In this document: one piece after another, positions 1-8,222 of the stretch
Layout: every line of letters starts with the position of its first letter
How positions within the stretch are numbered: position 1 is the first letter of the stretch
Source: Acidimicrobiaceae bacterium
Lineage (GTDB): Bacteria > Actinomycetota > Acidimicrobiia > Acidimicrobiales > RAAP-2
Reading direction: 5' to 3'
NCBI GenBank assembly: GCA_003136415.1
Contig: PLEI01000076.1
Span: 1 to 34,972, forward strand
Length of the DNA stretch: 34,972 nucleotides
Notes under the pieces: model-generated
Databases searched by the model: none
What the model saw: only the letters and a program-made list of their open reading frames with translations
What the model was told of the DNA's origin: nothing
Made by a program: the position numbers and the translations under genes

Positions 1-19
1 ACACAAGATTCCCGCATAG

Positions 20-247
20 CTCGGCGTGAACCCTGTTTTGGGTGAACGTATTGGCGAAGCCATTCGAGAGCTCAAGCGCGCGGGCAGCACCGTGGTGGTC
101 GTCGAACACAACCTCCCCTTCATCGAAAAGACCTGCGACGAAGTGGTGGTGATGGACTTGGGCTCGGTCATCGCACAGGGCCAATTCAGCGATCTTCGCG
201 ACAACGAGCGCGTTGTGGACGCTTACCTCGGAAATGACGACGAATGA
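20..247 (+). pseudogene. 3' fragment of a LivG-type ABC transporter ATPase
   Basis: This is the C-terminal piece of a branched-chain amino acid ABC transporter ATPase. It begins at the GVNP segment that normally follows the Walker B/D-loop, and includes the H-loop region (VVVVEHN) and the usual tail (VVVMDLGSVIAQG). The frame is closed by a TAG at 17-19, directly before LGVNP, and none of the three forward frames upstream encodes the expected LLLDEP motif. Homology therefore stops abruptly at about base 20. Either the gene is truly truncated or the first ~20 bases are a contig-edge artefact. The GTG at 26 is the ORF-track start but is not a natural start for this family. The 3' end overlaps livF by 4 nt (ATGA), as in normal liv operons, so the downstream half is in its original context. 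Confidence 0.8.
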
Positions 248-978
248 GTGAGACCATGTCCGATGCCACCGTCGTCCTGCGCGTCGCCAATCTGACCGCC
301 GGTTATGGTGGTGCGCCCATCATTGACAATGTTTCCCTGGAGGTCAAGAAAAGTAAGATCACGGCGATTGTCGGCCCTAACGGCGCCGGAAAATCTACCC
401 TGCTCAAGGCCATCATGGGCGTCATCAAGTCGACGAGCGGCCAAGTGTCTCTCTTAGGCAAAGAATGCACCAACATGGCGCCCGAGAAACTCGTGAGATT
501 GAAGTTGGCCTACGTCCCCCAGGTCGCCAATACTTTCCCGGACCTCACCGTGCGCGAGAACCTCGAAATGGGGGGCTACCTCCGACGACACGGCGTGAGC
601 GAACGTATCGAGGAATTGTGCGTTCTCTTTCCCGATCTGCGCAAGTCCCTTCGTCGCAAGGCCGGCGCGCTCAGCGGCGGCCAACGCAGCATGCTCGCCA
701 TGGCGAGAGGGCTGATGCTCGACCCCGAAGTCATGTTGCTCGACGAGCCCAGCGCAGGGCTCTCCCCCATCCTGCAAAAGGCCCTGTGGGAACAGATCGA
801 GGCCGTTGCCGCCACTGGTGTGGGCGTGTGTGTCGTCGAACAGAACACCCGCCGATCCCTTCGTCACGCCGACTGGGGATACGTGTTGGTACAGGGCAAG
901 AACCGTCTCGATGGTCCGGCGCACGAGTTGCTGCACGACCAAGAGGTCATCGACCTCTACGTCGGGCGAATGTCGTAG
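244..978 (+). CDS. livF: Branched-chain amino acid type ABC transporter ATP-binding protein (LivF)
   Basis: Cytoplasmic ATPase subunit of a HAAT-type uptake transporter that drives import of branched-chain amino acids or related carboxylates. Visible motifs are Walker A GPNGAGKST at about residues 44-52, a Q-loop (YVPQ), the ABC signature LSGGQ, Walker B VMLLDEPSAG, and the H-loop region VVEQN typical of LivF. Length 244 aa is normal for the family. The ATG at 244 overlaps the stop of the preceding livG fragment (ATGA), indicating translational coupling; an internal ATG at 256 is an alternative start. A substrate-binding protein gene follows 50 nt downstream, and CoA-transferase and crotonase genes come next. 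The substrate may therefore be a carboxylate that is then activated as a CoA thioester (inference). Confidence 0.93.
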   Translation: MSETMSDATVVLRVANLTAGYGGAPIIDNVSLEVKKSKITAIVGPNGAGKSTLLKAIMGVIKSTSGQVSLLGKECTNMAPEKLVRLKLAYVPQVANTFPDLTVRENLEMGGYLRRHGVSERIEELCVLFPDLRKSLRRKAGALSGGQRSMLAMARGLMLDPEVMLLDEPSAGLSPILQKALWEQIEAVAATGVGVCVVEQNTRRSLRHADWGYVLVQGKNRLDGPAHELLHDQEVIDLYVGRMS

Positions 979-1028
979 TAGATCGAAAAATCTCATAAGA
1001 GAGAGGCATCAAACTAAGGGGGAATGAA

Positions 1029-2354
1029 GTGACAAAAAGAAACAGATTTGTCTCAGTTCGAACCATCACGAGTGCGATGGCATTCACGACGGTGCTCGGC
1101 ACTGGTATGACATTTGGATTCAACGCCGACGCGGGGGCCACGTCGGGCACCGTATCCTACGGGGTGCTGTCGTGCTTCACCGGACCGCTAGCCAGCTTGG
1201 GAGAAGGAATATACCAAGGTGCTCAGATTGCTCAGGCGCAAGTAAATGCCGCGGGCGGCGTACTGGGCAAAAAGTTGCAGATCCCTCAAGGTGACACTGG
1301 TTGTGACCCGGTGGAAGGAAAGACCGCGCTGCTGAAGTTGCTCTCGGGCGGTGGAATCGCTGGCATCATCGGGCCGACCACCCAGGAAATCAATGCCGTC
1401 GAGCCGGTGCTGAAGGCGAACAAGATGATTGACGAGTTCCAGGGTGGCGACACTGGTCGCGACCACCAGACGGACCCGTACTTGTTCCGCGATAGCCCAT
1501 CGGACTCTCAGCTCGGTGTGGCCATGGCCACGTACGCGCACATCAAGGGGTACAAGAAGGCGGACTTGCTCTTCTATTCCGACGCTGCCGCGCAGACCAT
1601 TGTCGCCCCGGTGAAGTCAACCTTCATCAAGTTCGGTGGCACCGTCATCCACACGTACATCATCACCGCGGACCAGTCGTCCTACACCAACACGGTGGCC
1701 CAAGTGATCTCGGACAAACCTCAAGTGATCTTCTCTCAGACGGACGCACCCACGGTGGCGGTGCTGTCGACTGAGTTCAGCCAGTTGGGTTCAAAGATTC
1801 CCTGGATCGGCACCGACGTGACGACAAGCAGCGATTACATCAAGGCCTTCGGGGTCACGAGAGCTCATTCGACCCTGACGTCGGTGATGGGAACCTCGGT
1901 CACCGGACAGGCCAACAACGTCTTCATGGCCGGATTCAAGAAGATGTTCCCGACGAAGGCTGCGGCAGGTCCCCTTTCGGGCTCCAACTACGCCTACGAC
2001 GCGGTTATCACCCTGGCCCTCGCGGACTCGTACGCCAAGACCACGAACGGCACAACGGTTGCGGGGGCCATGACCAAAGTCACCAACGCTCCGGGCACGG
2101 CGTGCTACTCGTATTCGAGTTGCCTGAAGCTGCTGAAGGCCGGCAAGAAGATCAATTACGAGGGAGCGAGTGGCAGCATCGACTACAACAAGTACCACAA
2201 CACCTTTGGGCCCTACGCGCCGTTCATTGCGAACGCCCACACGGGGAATGAAGCACAGGGTTCGCCCCTGTCAGCCAAGGTGCTGGGCGACGTGACGAAC
2301 TGCACCACCACGTCAAAGTGCCTGGCGGTCTTGACAGCCGACGGCATCAAGTAG
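1029..2354 (+). CDS. ABC transporter substrate-binding protein, Leu/Ile/Val-type (Peripla_BP_6)
   Basis: Secreted or lipid-exposed receptor of the same uptake system. The first ~37 residues form a signal peptide: a KR-rich start, then a hydrophobic stretch ending near DAGA. The mature part has the type I periplasmic fold pattern, including GVLSCFTGPLASLGEGIYQG near the N-terminus (the ligand-site strand and helix), VNAAGGVLGKK, and GIIGPTTQE for the second strand-loop. Length 441 aa is slightly long for LivK-like proteins. The GTG at 1029 is chosen because AAGGGGGAA sits about 5-8 nt upstream. There is no lipobox cysteine after the signal peptide, so release or wall association is possible. 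The ligand cannot be read from sequence. Confidence 0.9.
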   Translation: MTKRNRFVSVRTITSAMAFTTVLGTGMTFGFNADAGATSGTVSYGVLSCFTGPLASLGEGIYQGAQIAQAQVNAAGGVLGKKLQIPQGDTGCDPVEGKTALLKLLSGGGIAGIIGPTTQEINAVEPVLKANKMIDEFQGGDTGRDHQTDPYLFRDSPSDSQLGVAMATYAHIKGYKKADLLFYSDAAAQTIVAPVKSTFIKFGGTVIHTYIITADQSSYTNTVAQVISDKPQVIFSQTDAPTVAVLSTEFSQLGSKIPWIGTDVTTSSDYIKAFGVTRAHSTLTSVMGTSVTGQANNVFMAGFKKMFPTKAAAGPLSGSNYAYDAVITLALADSYAKTTNGTTVAGAMTKVTNAPGTACYSYSSCLKLLKAGKKINYEGASGSIDYNKYHNTFGPYAPFIANAHTGNEAQGSPLSAKVLGDVTNCTTTSKCLAVLTADGIK

Positions 2355-2360
2355 GAACTT

Positions 2361-2416
2361 CACTCCAAGGGAAACGCCATGGGCGGATTTCTCACCACGG
2401 CGTTTCCCTTGGAGTG
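2361..2416 (+). terminator. Perfect 18-bp inverted repeat hairpin after the SBP gene
   Basis: CACTCCAAGGGAAACGCC (2361-2378) is the exact reverse complement of GGCGTTTCCCTTGGAGTG (2399-2416), with a 20-nt loop. It lies 7 nt after the stop codon of the binding-protein gene. No T-run follows, so it is not a classical intrinsic terminator. It may act as a T-less terminator, or as a 3' stabiliser that keeps the binding-protein mRNA abundant relative to the downstream enzymes. Confidence 0.75.
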
Positions 2417-2450
2417 GCCCGGTAGCAATGAAGTACGCCAGCGAGCGAAC

Positions 2451-3662
2451 ATGATCGGACCGACACAATTGAGTTTTGAACCGAATCCACCCGGCTCTGA
2501 CGGCGCGAGCGGTCCGCTCGCGGGTATTCACGTTCTCGACCTCTCGCGAGTGCTCGCTGGTCCGTACGCCGCGATGATCCTCGGGGACCTAGGCGCCGAA
2601 GTCATCAAGGTGGAGCAGCCGGGGGGCGGTGACGACACCCGAAGATGGGGTCCGCCCTTCATTGATACTCCTGACGGGCCCGAGAGCACGTATTTTCTCT
2701 CGGCGAATCGCAACAAGAGAAGCGTGACCGTAGATTTGAAGGATCCCGACGAGCGCTCGTTCATCGAGAAGATGGTCAACTGGGCCGACGTCATCATCGA
2801 AAACTTCCGTCCCGGGGTAATGGACCGTCTGGGGCTCGGCGACGCGGTCCTCGAAGCACTGAATCCGTCACTGGTGCGCCTCTCCATTAGCGGCTTCGGC
2901 GACGACGGACCCGAGAGTCGACGAGTGGGCTACGACCACATTCTCCAGGCCGAGGGCGGTCTCATGTCGATCACCGGTGCGCCCGAAGGCCCCATGGTGA
3001 AGGTCGGTGTTCCCATCGCGGACATCACGGCCGCGCTCTACGGGGTCATCGGCATCTTGGCGGGGCTCCTCGAGCGCGGCTCGAGCGGTCGGGGCCAGCG
3101 AGTCTCCACCTCCTTATTGGCCGGACAGATCGGACTGCACACCTTCCAAGGGACTCGCTACCTCGTCGCGGGCGAAGTCCCCCCGCCCTCGGGGAATCAG
3201 CACCCTACGGTCTGTCCCTACGGAGTGTTCAGCGCGAGTGACGCGCCCATCGTCATCGCCGTAGGCAATGACGCGATTTGGAGACGCTTCGCACCCCTCG
3301 TAGGAATCGATCCCTCGCTGGAGATCTTTTCAACGAATGCCCAGCGAATCGCGAACCAGCGCGAACTCAATGAACTGATGGCACCGGGACTGATCGCGCG
3401 CACCGTGGCGCAGTGGCTGGTGCTCTTCGACGAGGCGGGAGTTCCCGCGGGGCAAGTCAAGACTATTGATCAGGTCTACGACACCGAGCAGGTGCGCCAG
3501 CAAGGCCTCGTCTGGACCGGCGAACACTCGACCCTGGGAAAAATTGAACTGCCCGGTAGCCCACTTCGCTATGGGAGAAGTACGGTTTCGATGCGCTTGG
3601 CGCCCCCCACGCTCGGCGAGCATTCAACCCGGATACGCGAAGAATTGGGCGGCGATGTATAG
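2451..3662 (+). CDS. CaiB/BaiF family CoA-transferase
   Basis: Class III CoA-transferase that moves CoA between acyl-CoA and free carboxylic acids in the cytoplasm. The N-terminal signature PLAGIHVLDLSRVLAGPYAA followed by DLGAEVIKVE is diagnostic, and NRNKRSVTVDLK and ADVIIENFRPG further on are family landmarks. A VGYDHILQAEGG segment carries the Asp expected at the catalytic position in formyl-CoA transferase-like enzymes. The ORF track starts at 2379, but that ATG lies in the loop of the hairpin. The ATG at 2451 gives 403 aa, puts PLAG at the usual distance from the start, and is preferred, although its ribosome site is weak. The neighbouring transporter and crotonase suggest catabolism of an imported acid. 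Confidence 0.9.
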   Translation: MIGPTQLSFEPNPPGSDGASGPLAGIHVLDLSRVLAGPYAAMILGDLGAEVIKVEQPGGGDDTRRWGPPFIDTPDGPESTYFLSANRNKRSVTVDLKDPDERSFIEKMVNWADVIIENFRPGVMDRLGLGDAVLEALNPSLVRLSISGFGDDGPESRRVGYDHILQAEGGLMSITGAPEGPMVKVGVPIADITAALYGVIGILAGLLERGSSGRGQRVSTSLLAGQIGLHTFQGTRYLVAGEVPPPSGNQHPTVCPYGVFSASDAPIVIAVGNDAIWRRFAPLVGIDPSLEIFSTNAQRIANQRELNELMAPGLIARTVAQWLVLFDEAGVPAGQVKTIDQVYDTEQVRQQGLVWTGEHSTLGKIELPGSPLRYGRSTVSMRLAPPTLGEHSTRIREELGGDV

Positions 3663-3734
3663 GACTTTTTCCATGAGACCGTCACGAAACGCCACGTTGC
3701 TGACTCGACTTTGCGTAGCGCAGATGAGGCTCCC

Positions 3735-4616
3735 GTGACCACGAAGACTCGATTCGGTCGATCAATTTCGCTCACGCGCACGCGCCTTGATAAACGGTGG
3801 CGGAGATCAACCAAGTGGTTACGCGCCCGACGCCACCCTCGATTGGCGGTACCTCCCGCGACATCCGTCATTGCGGAGAAAGTCGACGGCGGCGTCTTCG
3901 AGATTCGTCTCAATGGTGGCCAGCGCCGCAACGTTCTGGGTCGTTCCACCATTGACCGCATCGAGGAACTCGTCGCCACCCCGCCCCACGGGACCAAGGT
4001 GATCGTGATTACCGCGGAACCGCCCGATTTTTGCGCGGGGTACGACTTAGTGGAAGCCTCCCTAGGTCGAGCCGAAGAGTTGATCGCGCACGAGAGTAAC
4101 TTCGCGGCGTTGCGCACATCCGTCTACCCGATCGTCGTGGCGTTGCTGGGCAACGTCATTGGTGGTGGACTCGAACTCGCACTGTCGGGCGACATCCGCC
4201 TCGCGTCTCCCGAAACCAGATTCGCTATTCCGGCGGCCAAGTTGGGCCTCGTCTATTCCGAAGCAGGAATTCGTCTCGTGGTTGATACTCTCGGAGAAAG
4301 TCTGGCCCGGGCAATGTTCCTTGGCGGACGCGACGTCTCGGCGGAAACGGCACTCTCGATTGGCCTCGTGAGCGAAATCGTGGGTCGCGAGCAATTGCGC
4401 TCACGCGCGCTCGAGTACGGGGCCGCCATCGGGTCGTGGTCGGCGACGGCAGCCAGCGGGAATCGCCAGATTCTCGACGCCATCGCGGGTCGGGTCGTGG
4501 TGGACACGACTGAGTTGCGCCTCGGGAGCTTTGCGGCTAACGGCGACCTCGCCCACAGCATTTCAAATTTCGTGAAGCGTCGCGCACAAGCTCCCGGCGG
4601 CCTCGTCGAGAAATAA
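3735..4616 (+). CDS. Crotonase-family (enoyl-CoA hydratase-related) protein
   Basis: Crotonase-fold enzyme acting on acyl-CoA thioesters. The oxyanion-hole motif FCAGYDL and the helix NVIGGGLELALSGDIRLAS are clear; the latter holds the first catalytic Glu (GGGLE). The position of the second hydratase Glu (usually PE..LG) reads IPAAKLGL, so Ala replaces Glu. This resembles the enoyl-CoA hydratase-related subgroup rather than true hydratases, and the reaction is uncertain. The crotonase core begins around VIAEKVDGG, about 44 residues after the chosen start. The Arg-rich N-terminal extension is unusual. GTG 3735 is chosen because GAGG lies 5 nt upstream; the track start (TTG 3711) and TTG 3843, which gives a more family-like 257 aa, are alternatives. 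Confidence 0.82.
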   Translation: MTTKTRFGRSISLTRTRLDKRWRRSTKWLRARRHPRLAVPPATSVIAEKVDGGVFEIRLNGGQRRNVLGRSTIDRIEELVATPPHGTKVIVITAEPPDFCAGYDLVEASLGRAEELIAHESNFAALRTSVYPIVVALLGNVIGGGLELALSGDIRLASPETRFAIPAAKLGLVYSEAGIRLVVDTLGESLARAMFLGGRDVSAETALSIGLVSEIVGREQLRSRALEYGAAIGSWSATAASGNRQILDAIAGRVVVDTTELRLGSFAANGDLAHSISNFVKRRAQAPGGLVEK

Positions 4617-4688
4617 CGTCGGCCAAGGAAGGCCAGTCCATTGGCTTTCACCGCGACATTCACTCCGTGGAGATCTCCATGGACGGAT

Positions 4689-5612
4689 TCAATCAACGAG
4701 AGCGCGGTCCGCCGTGAATTCCACGGTCAGCCACAGATCGTGCGGAATCGTCTTGAGCATGCGAAAGAGCACGTGGCGCACCTGGTCGGACTGGGCCACC
4801 GTCCAACTGGGATCGACGACGAAGTCGATCTCGACGTAGAACTTGCGACCGATCTTGGTCATACGCATGTGCCGGTCGGTGAGGGCGAACTGAAAGGCGA
4901 CGTGGTCCAGGGCCAACTTTGCGGCCTCTTGGAGTTCGATATCGGGAACACCTTCGATGAGTTCGATGAACGTGGTTCGCACCATGCCGGCGGGTGGAAT
5001 GACGAAGAGGCAACACGCGCCTATCACGAGCGACGGGTCAATGTACTTAGCGCCCACCGCCCAACTGGTGCCCGCAATGATGCCCGCGGCAATGAACGCG
5101 AGGAGAATTGCCAAGCCCAGTCCCGCGCCCGCGAGCCACTGCGTCGCCTCGGCGCGCACGAGCTCAGACTTTTGGGCCACCCGACGCAGGCGCCACCAGA
5201 TGAAGAGAGGAATAGCCAGAGCGGTCACCGCGTAGCTGAAGCTCCAGCCATTGGGTACTTTGGTGCCACCGCTGATGATTGAAAGAATGGCGTTGAACGA
5301 GGCGTAGGCACAGGTCGCGAGGAGCGCTACGCCCTCGATACCAATAATGAGGGGCACCAGTGCTTCACGCCCGTAGGGGTAGCGAATCGTGGGGCCCTCC
5401 TCCACCAAGTGAGAAACCCTCATGGCCATCCACGTCAGTCCGATGCCCAGAAAAGTATAGAAACCATCAAAGAGCACGATCTGTGAGCCACCAATGATGC
5501 CGATGGTTATACCGACGATCGCCAACGCCATCCCCATCACGATGGACAGGCTGAGGGCGCGGCGTTCTTGTCGAAATTCTCTTGATTTCGCAGATTTCTT
5601 CGATGAACTCAC
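4689..5612 (-). CDS. Cation diffusion facilitator-like membrane transporter with altered metal-site residues
   Basis: Integral membrane protein of 307 aa with about six transmembrane segments and a C-terminal cytoplasmic domain of roughly 90 residues, the layout of the CDF (cation efflux) family. Family landmarks are LFDGFYTFLGIG in TM2, RYPYGREALVPLIIGIEG before and in TM3, and a C-terminal domain containing KIGRKFYVEIDFVVDPSW. In characterised CDF exporters TM2 carries DxxxD and TM5 carries HxxxD. Here TM2 has only one Asp of the pair, and the TM5 region reads EATQWLAGAG without His or Asp. Metal export is therefore doubtful or uses a different site. It stands alone on the minus strand, convergent with the crotonase gene. 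Confidence 0.8.
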   Translation of the reverse strand: MSSSKKSAKSREFRQERRALSLSIVMGMALAIVGITIGIIGGSQIVLFDGFYTFLGIGLTWMAMRVSHLVEEGPTIRYPYGREALVPLIIGIEGVALLATCAYASFNAILSIISGGTKVPNGWSFSYAVTALAIPLFIWWRLRRVAQKSELVRAEATQWLAGAGLGLAILLAFIAAGIIAGTSWAVGAKYIDPSLVIGACCLFVIPPAGMVRTTFIELIEGVPDIELQEAAKLALDHVAFQFALTDRHMRMTKIGRKFYVEIDFVVDPSWTVAQSDQVRHVLFRMLKTIPHDLWLTVEFTADRALVD

Positions 5613-5832
5613 CGCTCTACCACTCCTAAATTTGCGTTGTTCCTACCAGTCTCCTTCAGGGCCACGCATCAATCGCCGATACCCCTTTGACCCCCTGGCG
5701 AGGCCTACTGAATCGACAACGTCGTTTTAGGTGCACGAATTCGGCCGCTCCACCAGCCCCGCAGCGGTGCCGGTACAACTTCTCTCGAGCCGTCAATTCC
5801 AATCGAAAGCCCTGGGCGAGATAGCGCCGTCG

Positions 5833-8097
5833 CTACGAAATGGTGAGCGCCACAGATTTGGACGTCGACAATCGATTCGACCTCGAGGAAGCGAACTTCG
5901 CGACAATCAGGTGACGACCCTTCGCTAGTGCGTGGTGAGTGCTGCAACTTCCCTTGCTTCGAGCTGAAATGGCGATGGTGCAGAGAGTGACCGAGCCCGA
6001 CATCACGTGCACGCTGCCCTGGGGTACGTCGGGCGAGCCATTGGTCATCACGTGCACGCTGAAGACCACCAAATGAGCACGAGTATGAGACACCTTGGTT
6101 TTGGAAATCTTCAGTGACGTCGACGTGGATGCCGGGGAGATTGTCACTCTTGCGTAGTTCGAAGCGACTGACGAACCGCCGCTGTCGATCGCGATCACGT
6201 GGGCGTAATAGGTCCTGCCACCCCGCAAGTGAAGTGCCTTAAATGACGTTCCCGTCACCGCGACTCCACCGGGGTAGAGTTGCTTCGCCGCAGCGCCGGA
6301 GTTCAAACTGACGTAGACCCGATAGCCAGTGACGCTGAGACCTACAGGCAACGCGGGTGCGCTCCACGTAATCGAAGCCGAGTCCACGTCCGCCTTGGCC
6401 ACCACCTTGGTCGGTGGCAACGGAGCGAGCGGCTTCCATTGGGCGTAGAGCGTCACGTTCCCCGGAGTACTGTACGTGGCCGCATTGGGGTAGGACACGC
6501 CACTTCCATTGGGACTCGTGTTCCAGTCCACGAATGAGTACCCAGTGCGCGAGAATGTATCGACGGGAAGGTTGGCTGGCGAATTCGCGTCGACCCAGTT
6601 CATCGAGCCGATGCCGCCATTGGCGCTGAAGGTAACCTTGAACAGGGCCCATTGGGCAAAGAGGCTCGCCGAGGACTTGATCGTGACGTTCTCGCCCTCA
6701 TTAAAGGCAGTGCCACCACTGCCCGTTGAAGTTGAGTTCCAATCGATGAAAACCTTGCCCGGGTCGGTGAAGGCGTTGGGCGCCAAGCTCAACGCAGTGC
6801 CGACCGCGGCGGTCTGTGGAGTCATCTGACCCGTTCCCCCATTGGGGTCGTAGAGGACTGTCTGTTGCGAATTCAGCGCGCACGAGTAGTTCGAATTGAC
6901 GTTTTGAAATTCGTTTTGACTGAATTCTTCTTGGATGAAGTAGTGATCACCGTTGATCGTCTGGTTGTATTCAGCGCCCGATGTGCCCCGATAATTCAAC
7001 GAGTCGCCGTAGATGTAAGCGCAGTCGTCACCCACTTCACTATGAACAGCGTCCGTCCAACTCGACGGTGAGCCACCCGGATACGGATCAGTGATTGATT
7101 CGCTAATCTCGTGACTCATCACGCTGACTTCGGTATCCGCGTCGAAGTTGCCATTCGGCGCCTGATTTCCGACGGGTGAGGTGTCCAGAAACGAACCCCC
7201 GTCCGAACTACAAGTGTCCCCGGTGGGACCGTCGACGAGGGCGTAGGGCAGCGCCGCGTAGATGGTGCTGCCTCCGTAGCTGTGATATCCGCAGAAACCA
7301 GACGAGTTCGTTCCTCCCACGTTGCACGTCCCGCCCTGGCTGACGTTTCTACCATCATAAAAACACGACTCAACCCCCTTGGGGAGAAAGACGATGTAGA
7401 GGTGATTCAAATCGCTGAGGAGACCGCGTCCCGTCAGCACCGTCGCCAACTCGGCTTGAATCTGTGAGTCAGTTACACAAGCACTGTCCGTCGATTGGTC
7501 TGAAAAGACCGCACCCCCGTCCACGGCACATCCAGTGGAGACGGTGTGTGACGGGAATACGGTGGTGTCGGTAATGGCGGGTCCCGCGGTGAATTGGTCG
7601 AGAAAAGGATGGAGACTGCCGTCACTGTATTGCGTGAGGACCGAGAAGACATTGTTGGTAGATCCACTGTCGTGAGCGATGTCAGCGATGAACTTCGACG
7701 TAATTCCCGTGTACGTCGAGTCAAAGTTGTAGCCAGACGGTACCCAGTAAATCGGTGTGATGGTGACGGCAGTAGTCGTTCCCATGACCGGGCCGCCTCC
7801 CGTCGTAAACGGCGGCGAGCCCGAGTAGATGTAATAGGGCGGTTCCGTGTTGACGCTACTGGCGGTTTTGGCGGCACAGTTGACCTGGACGATGGGCGAC
7901 GACGAGTGGGGGATCTGAAGTCCCGCTATCTTGCCGACGTGAGTCGTCGGCGCGGCACCACACGTGCTGGCCAACGCGTTCGTCGTCGCCAGCGCGGCGG
8001 TACCACCCACCAGTCCGAGTGATACCAATGACCAAGCAATAACCAACACAACCGACGTTCGCCAGGTCTTCACTCGTTTCCCCGTTCTTCGAGTCAA
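5833..8097 (-). CDS. Large secreted multidomain protein: EXORDIUM-like region, Listeria-type repeats, Fn3, Ig-like
   Basis: Secreted protein of 754 aa. Residues 1-43 form a signal peptide with a basic start and hydrophobic core. Residues ~100-410 resemble the bacterial relatives of the plant phosphate-induced/EXORDIUM family: TPIYWVPSG, LYIVFLPKGV, FCGYHSYG and VMSHEISESITDP, the last with a possible metal-binding HExxE at about 329-333. Residues ~414-483 and ~486-556 are two Listeria/Bacteroides-type (Flg_new) repeats, each with an N/DWN core and an AQW end. Residues ~558-655 form a fibronectin type III domain, and ~658-754 an Ig-like repeat ending without an anchor. Many cysteines in the first half suggest disulphides. 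It is probably a cell-surface or matrix protein; enzymatic activity is not established. Confidence 0.75.
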   Translation of the reverse strand: MTRRTGKRVKTWRTSVVLVIAWSLVSLGLVGGTAALATTNALASTCGAAPTTHVGKIAGLQIPHSSSPIVQVNCAAKTASSVNTEPPYYIYSGSPPFTTGGGPVMGTTTAVTITPIYWVPSGYNFDSTYTGITSKFIADIAHDSGSTNNVFSVLTQYSDGSLHPFLDQFTAGPAITDTTVFPSHTVSTGCAVDGGAVFSDQSTDSACVTDSQIQAELATVLTGRGLLSDLNHLYIVFLPKGVESCFYDGRNVSQGGTCNVGGTNSSGFCGYHSYGGSTIYAALPYALVDGPTGDTCSSDGGSFLDTSPVGNQAPNGNFDADTEVSVMSHEISESITDPYPGGSPSSWTDAVHSEVGDDCAYIYGDSLNYRGTSGAEYNQTINGDHYFIQEEFSQNEFQNVNSNYSCALNSQQTVLYDPNGGTGQMTPQTAAVGTALSLAPNAFTDPGKVFIDWNSTSTGSGGTAFNEGENVTIKSSASLFAQWALFKVTFSANGGIGSMNWVDANSPANLPVDTFSRTGYSFVDWNTSPNGSGVSYPNAATYSTPGNVTLYAQWKPLAPLPPTKVVAKADVDSASITWSAPALPVGLSVTGYRVYVSLNSGAAAKQLYPGGVAVTGTSFKALHLRGGRTYYAHVIAIDSGGSSVASNYARVTISPASTSTSLKISKTKVSHTRAHLVVFSVHVMTNGSPDVPQGSVHVMSGSVTLCTIAISARSKGSCSTHHALAKGRHLIVAKFASSRSNRLSTSKSVALTIS

Positions 8098-8222
8098 TCA
8101 ACCGCGGCCATCAGGGGCGGAAGGCTCCCCATGTCTATCACTGGGCGCCATTTCACAAACTGAAACGACGTTATGGTTTTTGACTCTCTCGACGACGATG
8201 TGCTGAGTCGGTCAAGCCACAC

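Noticed and set aside
454-996. 180-aa minus-strand ORF over livF
   Set aside because: Antisense shadow of a gene with complete ABC motifs; no recognisable domain.
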